From Deltaproteobacteria bacterium (GTDB lineage: Bacteria; Myxococcota; SpSt-1050): 64,000 nt of DNA. A program made the translations under genes and the position numbers. Location: the NCBI GenBank assembly GCA_026416535.1, contig JAOAFA010000060.1:47921-111920 (forward strand), given 5' to 3'. This document shows, one piece after another, positions 31,985-41,909 of the stretch. The notes beneath the pieces were generated by a model. That model made no database searches. It was not told the origin of the DNA and worked only from the letters and a program-made list of their open reading frames with translations. The stretch's first letter is position 1. Each line of letters opens with the position of its first letter.

Positions 31985-32565
31985 CACCAACCTCCTTTGA
32001 AAACCAGTAAAAATATAATCATAATATTTCATTTTGTAAACCCTAAAAATTCAAAGGACACAGCACCCAGCAGATCAAGGTTGCCAAGATAGGCCCCTTT
32101 CTTCATAACTCCTTGTTCTAATCCTAAAAATTGAGCTTCTCTCAATCTGCCTATAAATACTAGTTTTTACCCCTCCTCTAACATCGTGTCAACAAATCCA
32201 CCATCAAATATCTAATCTTTCGAATACTACCCATAAAAACAATATTACAATTTTCATTAGCTGTGTTCATTTTTTCAGAGACAGATAACCCACACTGAAT
32301 AATTAACAAATTCTGCGTCTAAAAGATAATCCCACATATGGAGCTGTGATTAGGGGTATTGCCTGAGTAAAGTAATTTGTGATAAGAAGTATTCACAAGG
32401 CTTATGGTTAAGCGCGTTTCTCATTCATCATAGCTACAATAAAGATTTACTTCAGAGTAAGCAATTTGCTCATTTACTTTGGGTTGGATAACTTAGAAGG
32501 TCAAGAAACTATTTTCATGAAACTAAAACTTAAAAAAGACATCTAAATACATGGATGGAGGTTTT

Positions 32566-32943
32566 ATGGGTTTATTGGATTTTTTGACCGGTGGGCCAAA
32601 GAAGGACCCCATACACATAACTGACGATAATTTTGAAGAGGAGATTGTAAAATCAGAACTACCTGTTATGCTTGATGCATGGGGTCCAGACTGCCCTTGG
32701 TGTTTAAAAATGGTTCCGACAATAAAAATACTCACAGCAAGATATGAAGGGAAGGTCAAGGTGGGTGAGTTTAATGTTCTAGAAGCAACAAATGTGGCAA
32801 GAAGATTCGGCATCAGAGGAACACCAACAATATTATTATTGAAGAAAGGTGTCCTTGTAGGACGGTTTTCAGGATATCAACCTGAGCATATACTGGATGA
32901 TGAGATAAAAAGAAAACTTCTGGAAGAAAATAATAAAGTCTGA
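32566..32943 (+). CDS. Thioredoxin-family protein with CPWC active site
   Basis: VMLDAWGPDCPWCLKMVPTI, RRFGIRGTPTILLLKKGVLVGRFSGYQP. Confidence 0.88.
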   Translation: MGLLDFLTGGPKKDPIHITDDNFEEEIVKSELPVMLDAWGPDCPWCLKMVPTIKILTARYEGKVKVGEFNVLEATNVARRFGIRGTPTILLLKKGVLVGRFSGYQPEHILDDEIKRKLLEENNKV

Positions 32944-33019
32944 TGAGTAGGATATTAATACATTTTGAAAAACAGACCTGCTTTGGATTTACTTGGCCAT
33001 TTTTCATATTATTGAAATC

Positions 33020-33250
33020 CTATTTTGACTTTTTCTTTTTGTTGATCTTTGTGGTTATTCCCTGATAGATAAAAAGTGCGGTGAGCAAAAGAGACATTAT
33101 ACCCACAGAATATATAAGAAATGAGCTCTCGGCTTTCTCTGGTGAACCATCTGGTGAGAAGGGTGTTGTCATGGCTCTATAAAGAAAAAAAATGGAAATA
33201 GACATTGTTGTGGCGGCGTAGATAAAGTACTTCCATTTCTCCATAATCAC
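33020..33250 (-). CDS. Small two-TM membrane protein
   Basis: Two hydrophobic segments; overlaps the upstream lipoprotein gene by 4 nt. Confidence 0.55.
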   Translation of the reverse strand: MIMEKWKYFIYAATTMSISIFFLYRAMTTPFSPDGSPEKAESSFLIYSVGIMSLLLTALFIYQGITTKINKKKKSK

Positions 33251-35643
33251 TCCTTCACAATAAACCCATAATACCTTGCCATCCAGTAAGGCGCAAGGAC
33301 GTCAGCTCCATCCATCTCAATGAAACCTCCCATACCACCATCTATTCTAAATTGGTCGGTATTACATCTATCACATCTCCTCTCATTGTAAGGAATTATA
33401 CGCCCATCAGAGCGTATTGCAGCATTTTTATAGTAGCTTACAGGGGGTGAGACAAGGTCATTCCTATGAGAGTTGTGCATATCCCACCTTATCATGTCAA
33501 CAGGGGCGAGTCTTAGCCATCTTGCAACAATGTCCATTTTGTAATCCGGGGCCCCTACCACCGCATTCACCATCTCCCACCATGCCCCTTGATGATACTT
33601 CAGGGCATTCTCATAAGTCTTCCTCCAGCCTTTATACCATCTCTCTCTCAGTTTTGGGTCCTGTTCATATCTTAAAAGGACAAAGAAGGCCTCAGTTCCC
33701 ATCTCGTCTCCGTCTGAATTTCCCTTGTGAAATGGATAATCCCATAGATTCTCTATGTTATCAGCATAATGGTGTTTCTGCATTAAATACTTTTTTGCAT
33801 CTAAGAATCTTTGCTCACCCGACATATAGTACGCGAGAGTTAGTCCCGCAATTATCTCTGCACTTCTCACACCTCCATCTCCGTACTTACCTATTGGGTT
33901 TTCATTTACATACTCTGGATCGAATTGTCCGTATGTTGTTACTTTACCCGTTATTGGGTCAATCAGTTGATAACCATGGTCGATTATTCCTCCAATAATT
34001 CCTGTAATATGCTTTCTGATTCTATCTTTCTGAAATTCATCTGCACACAAGTCATAGGCGTGTCCCATCATAAAGATATGGGCGATTACCTCATCGTTAC
34101 TTGTATCCCTCTTTACCCACCACTCTCCATCAGGTGATGTATACCAGTGTCCATCATCAGGATTATCGCAGTCGTCCAGCCGACAACCTTCCTTTCTGAT
34201 GACAGACCTTGCAACGAAGTAATCTGTACCAGTTAGGTCCCTCAGTCTCAACATTGCCTCAAGTGATCTGTCAAAATTTGCCTTTGCCGATGGGTCGTTA
34301 GTTACTTTATATCTGAAGCACTCTGCAAGTAGCCAATAACTCGTCCAGCTACCGTCATTATCAGAGTCCCAGGGTATATTTGTACTCAGATCTCCTCTCT
34401 TCACCAGTCTTGAATCTGCAACAGCGCCATCCCTGTCATGTCTTTTGACTATTCGTTCAACAAATAGTCTGAGTTTATCTTCAATTGTCTCCCGTCTGAA
34501 TTCTACATAAGAGAGCCCCTTTGCTGTTGCAAAATAAAGTGTTGAAAGCTCCTTCTCGGAGTTCGTAAGAATGTATCTTACATCCTCAGACGCCACCCAT
34601 CGCTCCCAATTGTAAACCCTCCACTCCAAGAAGCCGTCTCTGTTTGTAATCCTATATGCCCCACCATCTGTTGCGACCACAAAACCACCGTCCCACATCT
34701 TTGTTATGTATCTCGGATTCGAAAGCGGAACCCGATTTCGTGCGAATATTTCATGTCTCTTTACCTCATGTGACTTTTTTTCAAAATCAAAATTTACACA
34801 CAGAAACTCCTGACTTCCTGCAACTATTATTCTACACGGTTCAGGCAGAAGGACATCACCTGTAATTCCAACAATTGTGCCAACGTTTTCACTTGCCAGT
34901 TCAATTATAAGTTCGGGCCTTGAGTTGACAGAGAATGGGAGAGAAAAAATATAGAGGTCGCCATCTGAAGCTGCATATAAAAAATTATCTGATTCGTATG
35001 CCGACTTAATATCGTATTTGCCTGACACATCAGGAAGTACGACATCCCTTCCGTCAAAAGTTCCCACGCCTTTGTCTGTCAGGATATAAATTAGGTTTTT
35101 ACCACGAGCTAATTGATTAAACTTTATCCCTTCGAAATGCTCTCTCTTGAAGAGACTGCCCTTTGGGTCATCAACGAACATATCCGAACGGGTAATCATA
35201 ACAAGCTTTTCATTTAAATACTGAGCACATATCAAATCATCAGAATCAGATGGTATCTCAACAAGTCTCTCTTTTCCACTCTCCTTGATATAATATCCCC
35301 TTTTTGAGATTTTCAGTGGGGATGGATAATATATACTGCCACTAGTATCGACAAGACATATAAGCTCCTGCGGATTGTCATCATAGATTGAAGGGTTTGA
35401 GTTGTACTCTTCAACAAAAGGTTTATCAACGTATGGATCTTCTGGTTTTTTAGGCACAAACGGGATGAAGGTATTTTCTACATCATTTCCATCTGTGTCA
35501 CCCATGATAGTGTCAGTTATGATGTCGGTCACTAATATGTCGGTTAGTACATCAGATAATGTTGTATCTTCTGTACCTCTATAAGAGCAGGATATCTCAA
35601 TTAAAATCAAAAAAGAGATAACAGGAATAATTATTCTTTTCAT
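33247..35643 (-). CDS. Large lipoprotein: beta-propeller-like N-terminal half, alpha/alpha-barrel-like C-terminal half
   Basis: Lipobox IEISC; N-terminal short repeats; C-terminal helical region with W/H/D-rich segments (SYWLLAECFRYK, GAWWEMVNAVVG). Confidence 0.6.
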   Translation of the reverse strand: MKRIIIPVISFLILIEISCSYRGTEDTTLSDVLTDILVTDIITDTIMGDTDGNDVENTFIPFVPKKPEDPYVDKPFVEEYNSNPSIYDDNPQELICLVDTSGSIYYPSPLKISKRGYYIKESGKERLVEIPSDSDDLICAQYLNEKLVMITRSDMFVDDPKGSLFKREHFEGIKFNQLARGKNLIYILTDKGVGTFDGRDVVLPDVSGKYDIKSAYESDNFLYAASDGDLYIFSLPFSVNSRPELIIELASENVGTIVGITGDVLLPEPCRIIVAGSQEFLCVNFDFEKKSHEVKRHEIFARNRVPLSNPRYITKMWDGGFVVATDGGAYRITNRDGFLEWRVYNWERWVASEDVRYILTNSEKELSTLYFATAKGLSYVEFRRETIEDKLRLFVERIVKRHDRDGAVADSRLVKRGDLSTNIPWDSDNDGSWTSYWLLAECFRYKVTNDPSAKANFDRSLEAMLRLRDLTGTDYFVARSVIRKEGCRLDDCDNPDDGHWYTSPDGEWWVKRDTSNDEVIAHIFMMGHAYDLCADEFQKDRIRKHITGIIGGIIDHGYQLIDPITGKVTTYGQFDPEYVNENPIGKYGDGGVRSAEIIAGLTLAYYMSGEQRFLDAKKYLMQKHHYADNIENLWDYPFHKGNSDGDEMGTEAFFVLLRYEQDPKLRERWYKGWRKTYENALKYHQGAWWEMVNAVVGAPDYKMDIVARWLRLAPVDMIRWDMHNSHRNDLVSPPVSYYKNAAIRSDGRIIPYNERRCDRCNTDQFRIDGGMGGFIEMDGADVLAPYWMARYYGFIVKE

Positions 35644-35767
35644 AAAGTCACCTCACATGCAAATATATATCTGACTCCTGATTTTATCAATTGCAAAGAG
35701 ACAATTAATAAGACTTTTTGTCATCAGTTTATGAATTGACTGAGAGATTAGATCTCAAAACAGAGAG

Positions 35768-36380
35768 GTAAAAGGTGAAATCAGGAAGAAAATAAGATGG
35801 GGCATTCTCTCAGCAGAAAATATAGCATCAGGAATTATCAGAAAGAACAGCAATTCAGATGTCTCAGCAATTGCATCAATGGATTATAATAAGGTTCTCA
35901 CTTTGGAAAGAAAATACCTAATAGAGAGGATATGTAGATCCTATGAAGAGATAATTGCCTCTGATATCATAGAGACTGTTTTATACTCCGCTTATGAACA
36001 GTCTGTATTTTGAGTGAATTCATAGGGCTCTGACTGCAATGACAATCCTGACTGACATCTGTTGAACAATAAAAATAGAAGAGGATCTCTTATGGATATA
36101 GGATGTTGCTGTGTTTATCTTTCAGAAATGATTGTAAGCAGAAAGCCAAGAGGGGTGTTTGTACTGAAAAATGATAAAGGCGTTGATAAGAATATGAGAG
36201 GGATTTTGGAGGTATCAAAACGTTGTTTGGATCCTCTATCCGTGGATAAGAAAGACATTATGCCGTAATAAGAGGTAAAAAGGGCAAAATAGAGGTGCTT
36301 ACTCCATAGGCAATAAAAGAACTGTTGTTATAAGGTCAGAATTCGTTGATGGTATTTACAAAATATAGCAAATATGTAGT
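35768..36380 (+). pseudogene. Decayed Gfo/Idh/MocA-family oxidoreductase with internal deletion
   Basis: Fragments KKIRWGILSAENIASGIIRKNSNSDVSAIASMDYNKVLTLERKYLIERICRSYEEIIASDIIETVLYSAYEQSVF*, then RRGSLMDIGCCCVYLSEMIVSRKPRGVFVLKNDKGVDKNMRGILEVS, then IRGKKGKIEVLTP* in different frames, in the family's order; central portion missing. Confidence 0.78.
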
Positions 36381-36390
36381 TGTCGGGTAA

Positions 36391-37848
36391 TTACGCCCTC
36401 TCTATCTCGCGATTAAATTCCATAATCAGCTCGTCAAAATAACCAACCTCATCTTCAAAATAGCTCCTCCAGTATTCGGGATTCCACTGTTCCAGAATCT
36501 CCTCGTAGGTCTTACCCTGCTGTTCAACCCAGGTATAATACTTCAGATTATGAATTCTCTTTTGGTCGTTATATGTAAGTTCGATGAAGTTATCGGTCTT
36601 CTGGGAGAGAAGGCAGGAGTCAAAGTCCTTCGCCGCCTGTTCAGACGTATATCCTCCCCGCTCTCTTGATAGTTCCTCAACACGTGATTTGTACATCTCT
36701 GCTGAGTCAGTAAAGACTGTAAAGATTATATCATTTTCGCCAAAGTCATAGTATTTTGCTGTCTTAATTGATGAAAGCAGATTACTTATGCTTGAAATTC
36801 CGAGTAACTCGAGTTTACTTAGCGTGGTTTCGTCTATCCCAACCTTTTTGAGATAGTTCTTCCCCTCGGGCTCATTAAATAACCTCAATACCCTCATGCA
36901 ATCCTCATCATCAACAGCGGAAACATTATTCGTATTTCTAAGGTTGTGAATCCATGGTACATGCTTATCTCCTATTCCCTCTATTCTATGTCCACCGAAT
37001 CCGTTCATCAATAGAGTCGGACACTGAAGGGCCTCACCAGCGACTACTTTAATATGAGGTGATTTTATTCTCAAAAAGTCCCCTGCTGCGATCGTCCCTG
37101 CCGAACCAGTAGCAGAGACAAAAGCTGAGAGGTGTGATTTTTTAGTCTTGACCTCGGAGTAGACTTCAAATATCGCAGGTCCTGTCACATTGTAGTGCCA
37201 TATAGGATTGCCGAACTCTTCAAACTGGTTAAAGATTATGTTATTTGGGTCTTTTTTTAATTCCCAGCATTTGTCATATATCTCCTTCACATTTGATTCA
37301 CACCCTGGCGTTGCTATTACTTCAGCCCCAATACTTCTGAGCCATTCAAACCTCTCTCTTGACATACCCTCTGGCAATATAGCGATTGCGGTGCAGGCAA
37401 GCAACGCACAGTCGAATGCACCACCCCTACAAAAGTTCCCTGTGGATGGCCATACAGCTTTATGGACCGTAGGATCGAACTCTCCTGAGACGAGCCGCGG
37501 CACTAGACAACCGAATGCGGCACCCACCTTGTGAGCTCCTGTCGGAAAATACTTACCGACCAGTCCTATTATCCTCGCCCTAACACCTGAGAGCCTGTGA
37601 GGTATCTCAAAATAATTTACACCATTATATAATCCTGTCGTAATGTCATTTTTCCATGTTATTCTAAACAGATTAAGAGGATTTATATCCCAGAGCCCCA
37701 CGTTTTTCAATCTCTCCTTGATACCATTAGGAATCAGGTTTGGGTCCCTCATCTGACCAAAAGTCGGGATTATAATTCCCCTTTCTTTGCATCTCTTTGC
37801 CGTCTTTTTTATGACTTCCTTGTTAATTTTTTTGATAATCCTTGACAT
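36391..37848 (-). CDS. Fold-type II PLP-dependent enzyme (cysteine synthase/tryptophan synthase beta superfamily)
   Basis: FPTGAHKVGAAFG (Schiff-base Lys region), WPSTGNFCRGGAFDCALL, ATGSAGTIAAGDFL. Confidence 0.85.
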   Translation of the reverse strand: MSRIIKKINKEVIKKTAKRCKERGIIIPTFGQMRDPNLIPNGIKERLKNVGLWDINPLNLFRITWKNDITTGLYNGVNYFEIPHRLSGVRARIIGLVGKYFPTGAHKVGAAFGCLVPRLVSGEFDPTVHKAVWPSTGNFCRGGAFDCALLACTAIAILPEGMSRERFEWLRSIGAEVIATPGCESNVKEIYDKCWELKKDPNNIIFNQFEEFGNPIWHYNVTGPAIFEVYSEVKTKKSHLSAFVSATGSAGTIAAGDFLRIKSPHIKVVAGEALQCPTLLMNGFGGHRIEGIGDKHVPWIHNLRNTNNVSAVDDEDCMRVLRLFNEPEGKNYLKKVGIDETTLSKLELLGISSISNLLSSIKTAKYYDFGENDIIFTVFTDSAEMYKSRVEELSRERGGYTSEQAAKDFDSCLLSQKTDNFIELTYNDQKRIHNLKYYTWVEQQGKTYEEILEQWNPEYWRSYFEDEVGYFDELIMEFNREIERA

Positions 37849-37860
37849 TTTTCACCTCGG

Positions 37861-39057
37861 TTAATCTTTTATCCTCTTTACCTTTCTGTTAAGAAGCATA
37901 TTTAATATCTTGTATGGGTTTTTGAATCGGGATGTTAGAATCATTGCAGCAATGACAAAAGGTTTATATGATGCCTCATCATATGTATGTATTCTGTACC
38001 TTTCAAATACCTCTTTCGAGACCTCTCCCTCTGCACAGCTTACACCTGAGATATCAGCAGGGAGACAGTGCATGTACAAGGCACTTCCGTTTTTAGTAAG
38101 TCGCATCATTTTTTCGTTGCATTCCCAATTTTTATATTTTGCGTTATTCGCTAAACACTCTCTCTCAAGCTCTTTTAGTCCTTCCCTATCGCCCTTTTTA
38201 AGCAATTCCGTTCTTCTTTGCATCACGCTAAATGGTGCCCAAGACTTAGGATATACCACATCAGCATCCTTAAACGCCTCTTCCATAGAATGGACTTTCC
38301 TAAATGAGCCCCCAGATTTTTTTGCGTTATCAAGAGCAAGTCGTTCTACATCTTCAATCAGGTTATATCCTTCGGGATATGCCAGTGTTACCTCCATCCC
38401 GAAACGTGTCATCAGACCTATGATACCTTGTGGAACAGAGAGCGGTTTCCCATAGCTGGGCGAATACGCCCACGTCATAGCAATCTTCTTACCTTTGAGT
38501 TTTTCAAAACCACCAAAGTAATTTTTCAGTTTCAGCAAGTCAGACATTGATTGAGTCGGATGGTCTACGTCGCACTGAAGATTTACAAGTGTTGGTCTCT
38601 GATGAAGGACACCTTCTTTAAATCCTTCCTCCACAGCATCGGCGACCTCTCTCATATATTTATTTCCTTCGCCTAGAAACATATCATCTCTGATGCCGAT
38701 TACCTCTGTGAGAAATGAGATCATGTTTGCCGTTTCTCGCACTGTCTCGCCATGAGATATTTGAGACTTCTCTTCATCTAAATCTACAAGCGAAAGTCCT
38801 AACATATTAACCGCTGATGCAAAACTGAATCTTGTGCGAGTTGACTTATCTCTAAATATTGATATTGCAAGTCCAGTTTCAAAGATTTTGGTATTAATAT
38901 TCTCCTTGTGCATGCATTTCAGTATCTCTGCAATAATGGCGACCGCCTTTATTTCATCGAGCGATTTTTCCCACGTTAAAAGAAAATCCCTGTGGTAAAG
39001 TTCTGTCTTAAGCTTTTTCAATTCGGACAGCCTCTTTGAAATCTCCTTTGACGGCAT
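37861..39057 (-). CDS. ygeW: Knotted carbamoyltransferase YgeW
   Basis: FRDKSTRTRFSFASAVNMLGL, SHGETVRETANMISF, DHPTQSMSDL, KGKKIAMTWAYSPSYGKPLSVPQGIIGLMTRFGM, YMHCLPADISGVSC; extensive match to recalled E. coli YgeW. Confidence 0.93.
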   Translation of the reverse strand: MPSKEISKRLSELKKLKTELYHRDFLLTWEKSLDEIKAVAIIAEILKCMHKENINTKIFETGLAISIFRDKSTRTRFSFASAVNMLGLSLVDLDEEKSQISHGETVRETANMISFLTEVIGIRDDMFLGEGNKYMREVADAVEEGFKEGVLHQRPTLVNLQCDVDHPTQSMSDLLKLKNYFGGFEKLKGKKIAMTWAYSPSYGKPLSVPQGIIGLMTRFGMEVTLAYPEGYNLIEDVERLALDNAKKSGGSFRKVHSMEEAFKDADVVYPKSWAPFSVMQRRTELLKKGDREGLKELERECLANNAKYKNWECNEKMMRLTKNGSALYMHCLPADISGVSCAEGEVSKEVFERYRIHTYDEASYKPFVIAAMILTSRFKNPYKILNMLLNRKVKRIKD

Positions 39058-39139
39058 AAATTCCTCCTTTCAAGGGAAGAGGCATTATAGTATGAATAAC
39101 CTTTCTTGTCAAAAAGAGAGACAATTTGTGTGATTACCA

Positions 39140-39560
39140 TTTTAAAATGTCACAGGATATTACTAAATTGAAATGTCACTTTTGTTAGGTCTCTGAAAAG
39201 CAAAACAGATAAAAAGAGCGTTTAATACATTTTGATTAAGATTTACAAATCAAATGCACACAGACAAATACATCAAATCCTGCCCAGAATAGTTATAATA
39301 ACTTATATGTACCTTACCATTAGAATCTATCGCAATTGAGGTAGCCAAACCAACATCCTGTTCACTACCTATGTCTTTCCTAACTTCATCAAAATATACT
39401 ATAAGCAAGATTTTTTCATATCTCAAAAATCTTATAATGTGAATTTGAGGCAAGAACAGGAAGAGAAGAGGATTTCTTAGGATTTAGAACTACAGTAAAT
39501 CACCCATGGAGAAAAGGTTTGAGGTATGTGTCATTTTAAATTAGTAAAAAGATGTGACTT
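39140..39560. repeat. Imperfect inverted repeat pair (39140-39183 and 39525-39560) flanking ~340 bp; candidate mobile-element remnant
   Basis: Reverse complement of left arm AGTGACATTTCAATTTAGTAATATCCTGTGAC versus right arm TGTGTCATTTTAAATTAGTAAAAAGATGTGAC: 24/32 ungapped identities by eye; TGTGAC/TGTGTC-type motif twice per arm at 26-nt spacing. Confidence 0.5.
39250..39453 (-). pseudogene. Fragment of a repeat-type extracellular protein
   Basis: DVGLATSIAIDSNGKVHISYYNYSGQDLMYLS resembles secreted repeat units of the type 'SIALDSNGKVHISYYD..LKYA'; isolated and N-terminal part not convincing. Confidence 0.4.
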
Positions 39561-39802
39561 GACTTTAGGAATAACAAAACATAAATGTAAATTTTGATGT
39601 GTTTTCATTGTAATCACAAGAAAATGAAGGAATAAATTTTGCTTTATAATAAGACTTTGCCTGTAAAATGAATAGACAAAAGAGAATTTGGTATTCTTTC
39701 TGTTTTGGAAAAGATATTATGCTAAATAGTAGAAAAAAATATATTCAGACTTCTTTCAAAATTAGTAAAAACAGAAGTAGAAAAATAATCAGGAAGAGTT
39801 AT

Positions 39803-40837
39803 TTACATCAGCCCTGTAAAATATAAAACAATAAGTATTATTCCCGAGATTATGACCTTAAACAGTTTTATCAGAAGGGAATCCCTTAGTGAATGAGGGA
39901 TAAGTGGTAGGAGCCCATGTCCGTCCTGCACGACAGTATTGACAAGTAGCACTCCAAACGGAATTATTCCTTTTGCATACATCATAACAAAAATCAGATG
40001 AGGTCCGGACTGTGGAATTAGACCAATTAGTATCGCACTCATATATACAAGATTAAGATGCCCCGTCACAAGCGCTTTTAGGTCAGCAAATTCGCTAAGT
40101 AATTCAATCACAAATAGCACAGAAAATGTTATGACGAATATCTTGATGAGATGTCTTTTGGCTATGTGGTTCCAGATGTGTTCGTTGAGATAATGCTCGG
40201 GTACCGTAATAATAACAAAAGTGGCTATCAGATTAACTATTATCAAAATTACCTGTTCGGAGTGTATTTCATCTTCGGTCAAAAGATGAATAGTAAAGAA
40301 TATTACAGACCCTGCAAGAAGCAGAAGAAGGAGGAATCTGGCAAGTGTCATATTCTTGAGAATCTCCACTGTCTCCCTGAATCCAAAATAATGGAAGTGC
40401 TCATCTTCATTGTGAATCTCTGAGAGCTCACATTCTTCACATGTCCTGATTTTAAGAATTGGAATTATACGGTCAATCAGAAGACCAGAAATTATGGCTA
40501 TTATAAATGTAATTGTCAGCAAGATTATTGTCTTATCAGGGAAAAGAGCAAACATAAGAAGCTCCTCATCACCAGCTGTTGCAATCATTGCTGCGAATAG
40601 TGCGCCGAATGAAATTAGCCCCCTCACATAAAAACCTACAACAAGGAAGAGCCCTAAACAAGCAGGTATAAGCCCGAATAATGCGCTAAAAATATATTGT
40701 TTGAATCCGCCCCCTCTTATGAGTGTCTGCACCCTTCCTCTAGTGATGACATTGACATAGTCAATTATTACCATCATCACAAAGACAAATACTGCGATTG
40801 TCAAGGTCTCATTCAGTACCTTTCTCACTAACTCCAT
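39803..40837 (-). CDS. Putative manganese/heavy-metal exporter-type permease (ArsP_2-like, 10 TM)
   Basis: Polytopic; FGLIPACLGLFLVVGFYVRGLISFGALFAAMIATAGDEELLM and LIGLIPQSGPHLIFVMMYAKGIIPFGVLL inverted-repeat halves. Confidence 0.7.
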   Translation of the reverse strand: MELVRKVLNETLTIAVFVFVMMVIIDYVNVITRGRVQTLIRGGGFKQYIFSALFGLIPACLGLFLVVGFYVRGLISFGALFAAMIATAGDEELLMFALFPDKTIILLTITFIIAIISGLLIDRIIPILKIRTCEECELSEIHNEDEHFHYFGFRETVEILKNMTLARFLLLLLLAGSVIFFTIHLLTEDEIHSEQVILIIVNLIATFVIITVPEHYLNEHIWNHIAKRHLIKIFVITFSVLFVIELLSEFADLKALVTGHLNLVYMSAILIGLIPQSGPHLIFVMMYAKGIIPFGVLLVNTVVQDGHGLLPLIPHSLRDSLLIKLFKVIISGIILIVLYFTGLM

Positions 40838-40839
40838 AT

Positions 40840-41772
40840 TCAGAGAACTCCATAATAATCTCCGCGAGGACCCTTTATTATCCTTATCTTTTCCTCTCTT
40901 AATAGTCTGCGGATGACCTCCTCCGTCTCTTTAATCCTCATACTGAAAATCGTCTTTAACTCCTCTTCTGTACAAGGCCGTCTTGATATCATTTCAAGTA
41001 TGAGATTTTCAATCTCAGTTGTTGTTATGTTAAGTTGTTTGTGGTCATATCCTGAGATAATCTCAGCTGCAGGTTCAAAATAAGAGGCTATTCTCAGGAG
41101 CTCTTTTAGTTCTGCCTTTCTTACCCCCTCTACTGCAGGTGGTCTATCCAGGGAATTTAGTTGGATCTTATCGGGTCTGATTTTCCTTGCGGCCTCACTA
41201 ATTAGTTTAATCTCCTCAGGCGAATCATTTATTCCCGGGACAATAAAGACTTCAAGATAAATTCTCCCCCTGTACCTATTCCTTAAGTTTATCAGTCCAG
41301 CTATAATTTTGTTAATACTCAATTTATTATGAGGTCTATTGATTTTTACAAAGACTTCGTCAGATGCCGCATCAAGTGACGGCTTAATCAAGTCTGCATC
41401 TTTTACCTCTTCAATAACAGATTCATCAGTGAAGAGCACCCCATTTGTCAGGAGTGCAACTTTGTAATTTATAAAGTTAGACTTGATAAATCTTATTATC
41501 TCCCCGATTCGGTTGTGCAATGTCGGTTCCCCTGAACCTGAAAACGTTATATAATCCAGATGTGGCGAGGTCTTGAGGAAATCAGAGAGTTCTTCTAGTA
41601 CTTCCTCTGTGTTTACATATTCACGCCGTTCATCTGTCAAAAGTGTGGTTGACCCGCACTCACAATACACACAATTAAGTGGACAAGTTTTACGTAACAC
41701 AAGGTCAACCCCAAGCGACAACCCAAGCCTCCTTGAGAGCACAGGACCAAATATATATTTGTACCTCTTCAT
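40840..41772 (-). CDS. Radical SAM protein with C-terminal helical/HTH-like region
   Basis: LRKTCPLNCVYCECG (CxxxCxxC), FSGSGEPTLH; start 41772 (MKRYKYIFGPVLSRRLG) preferred over 41877. Confidence 0.9.
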   Translation of the reverse strand: MKRYKYIFGPVLSRRLGLSLGVDLVLRKTCPLNCVYCECGSTTLLTDERREYVNTEEVLEELSDFLKTSPHLDYITFSGSGEPTLHNRIGEIIRFIKSNFINYKVALLTNGVLFTDESVIEEVKDADLIKPSLDAASDEVFVKINRPHNKLSINKIIAGLINLRNRYRGRIYLEVFIVPGINDSPEEIKLISEAARKIRPDKIQLNSLDRPPAVEGVRKAELKELLRIASYFEPAAEIISGYDHKQLNITTTEIENLILEMISRRPCTEEELKTIFSMRIKETEEVIRRLLREEKIRIIKGPRGDYYGVL

Positions 41773-41909
41773 ACAAACCTCGGGATAGGGTAGAATACAC
41801 AATAGTGACAAAGATTCAATAAGAAAAAAATTAACTAATGATAATCTATATGAAAAAGTTAAACATGGTAGCGGCACTTATTGTAATACAAAATATCTTA
41901 TTTAGCCAC

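Noticed and set aside
33417-33998. 193-aa + strand ORF opposite the large lipoprotein
   Set aside because: Low-complexity H/S/P/L-rich shadow frame of a well-supported minus-strand gene
37910-38455. 181-aa + strand ORF opposite ygeW
   Set aside because: Shadow frame; ygeW on the minus strand is unambiguous
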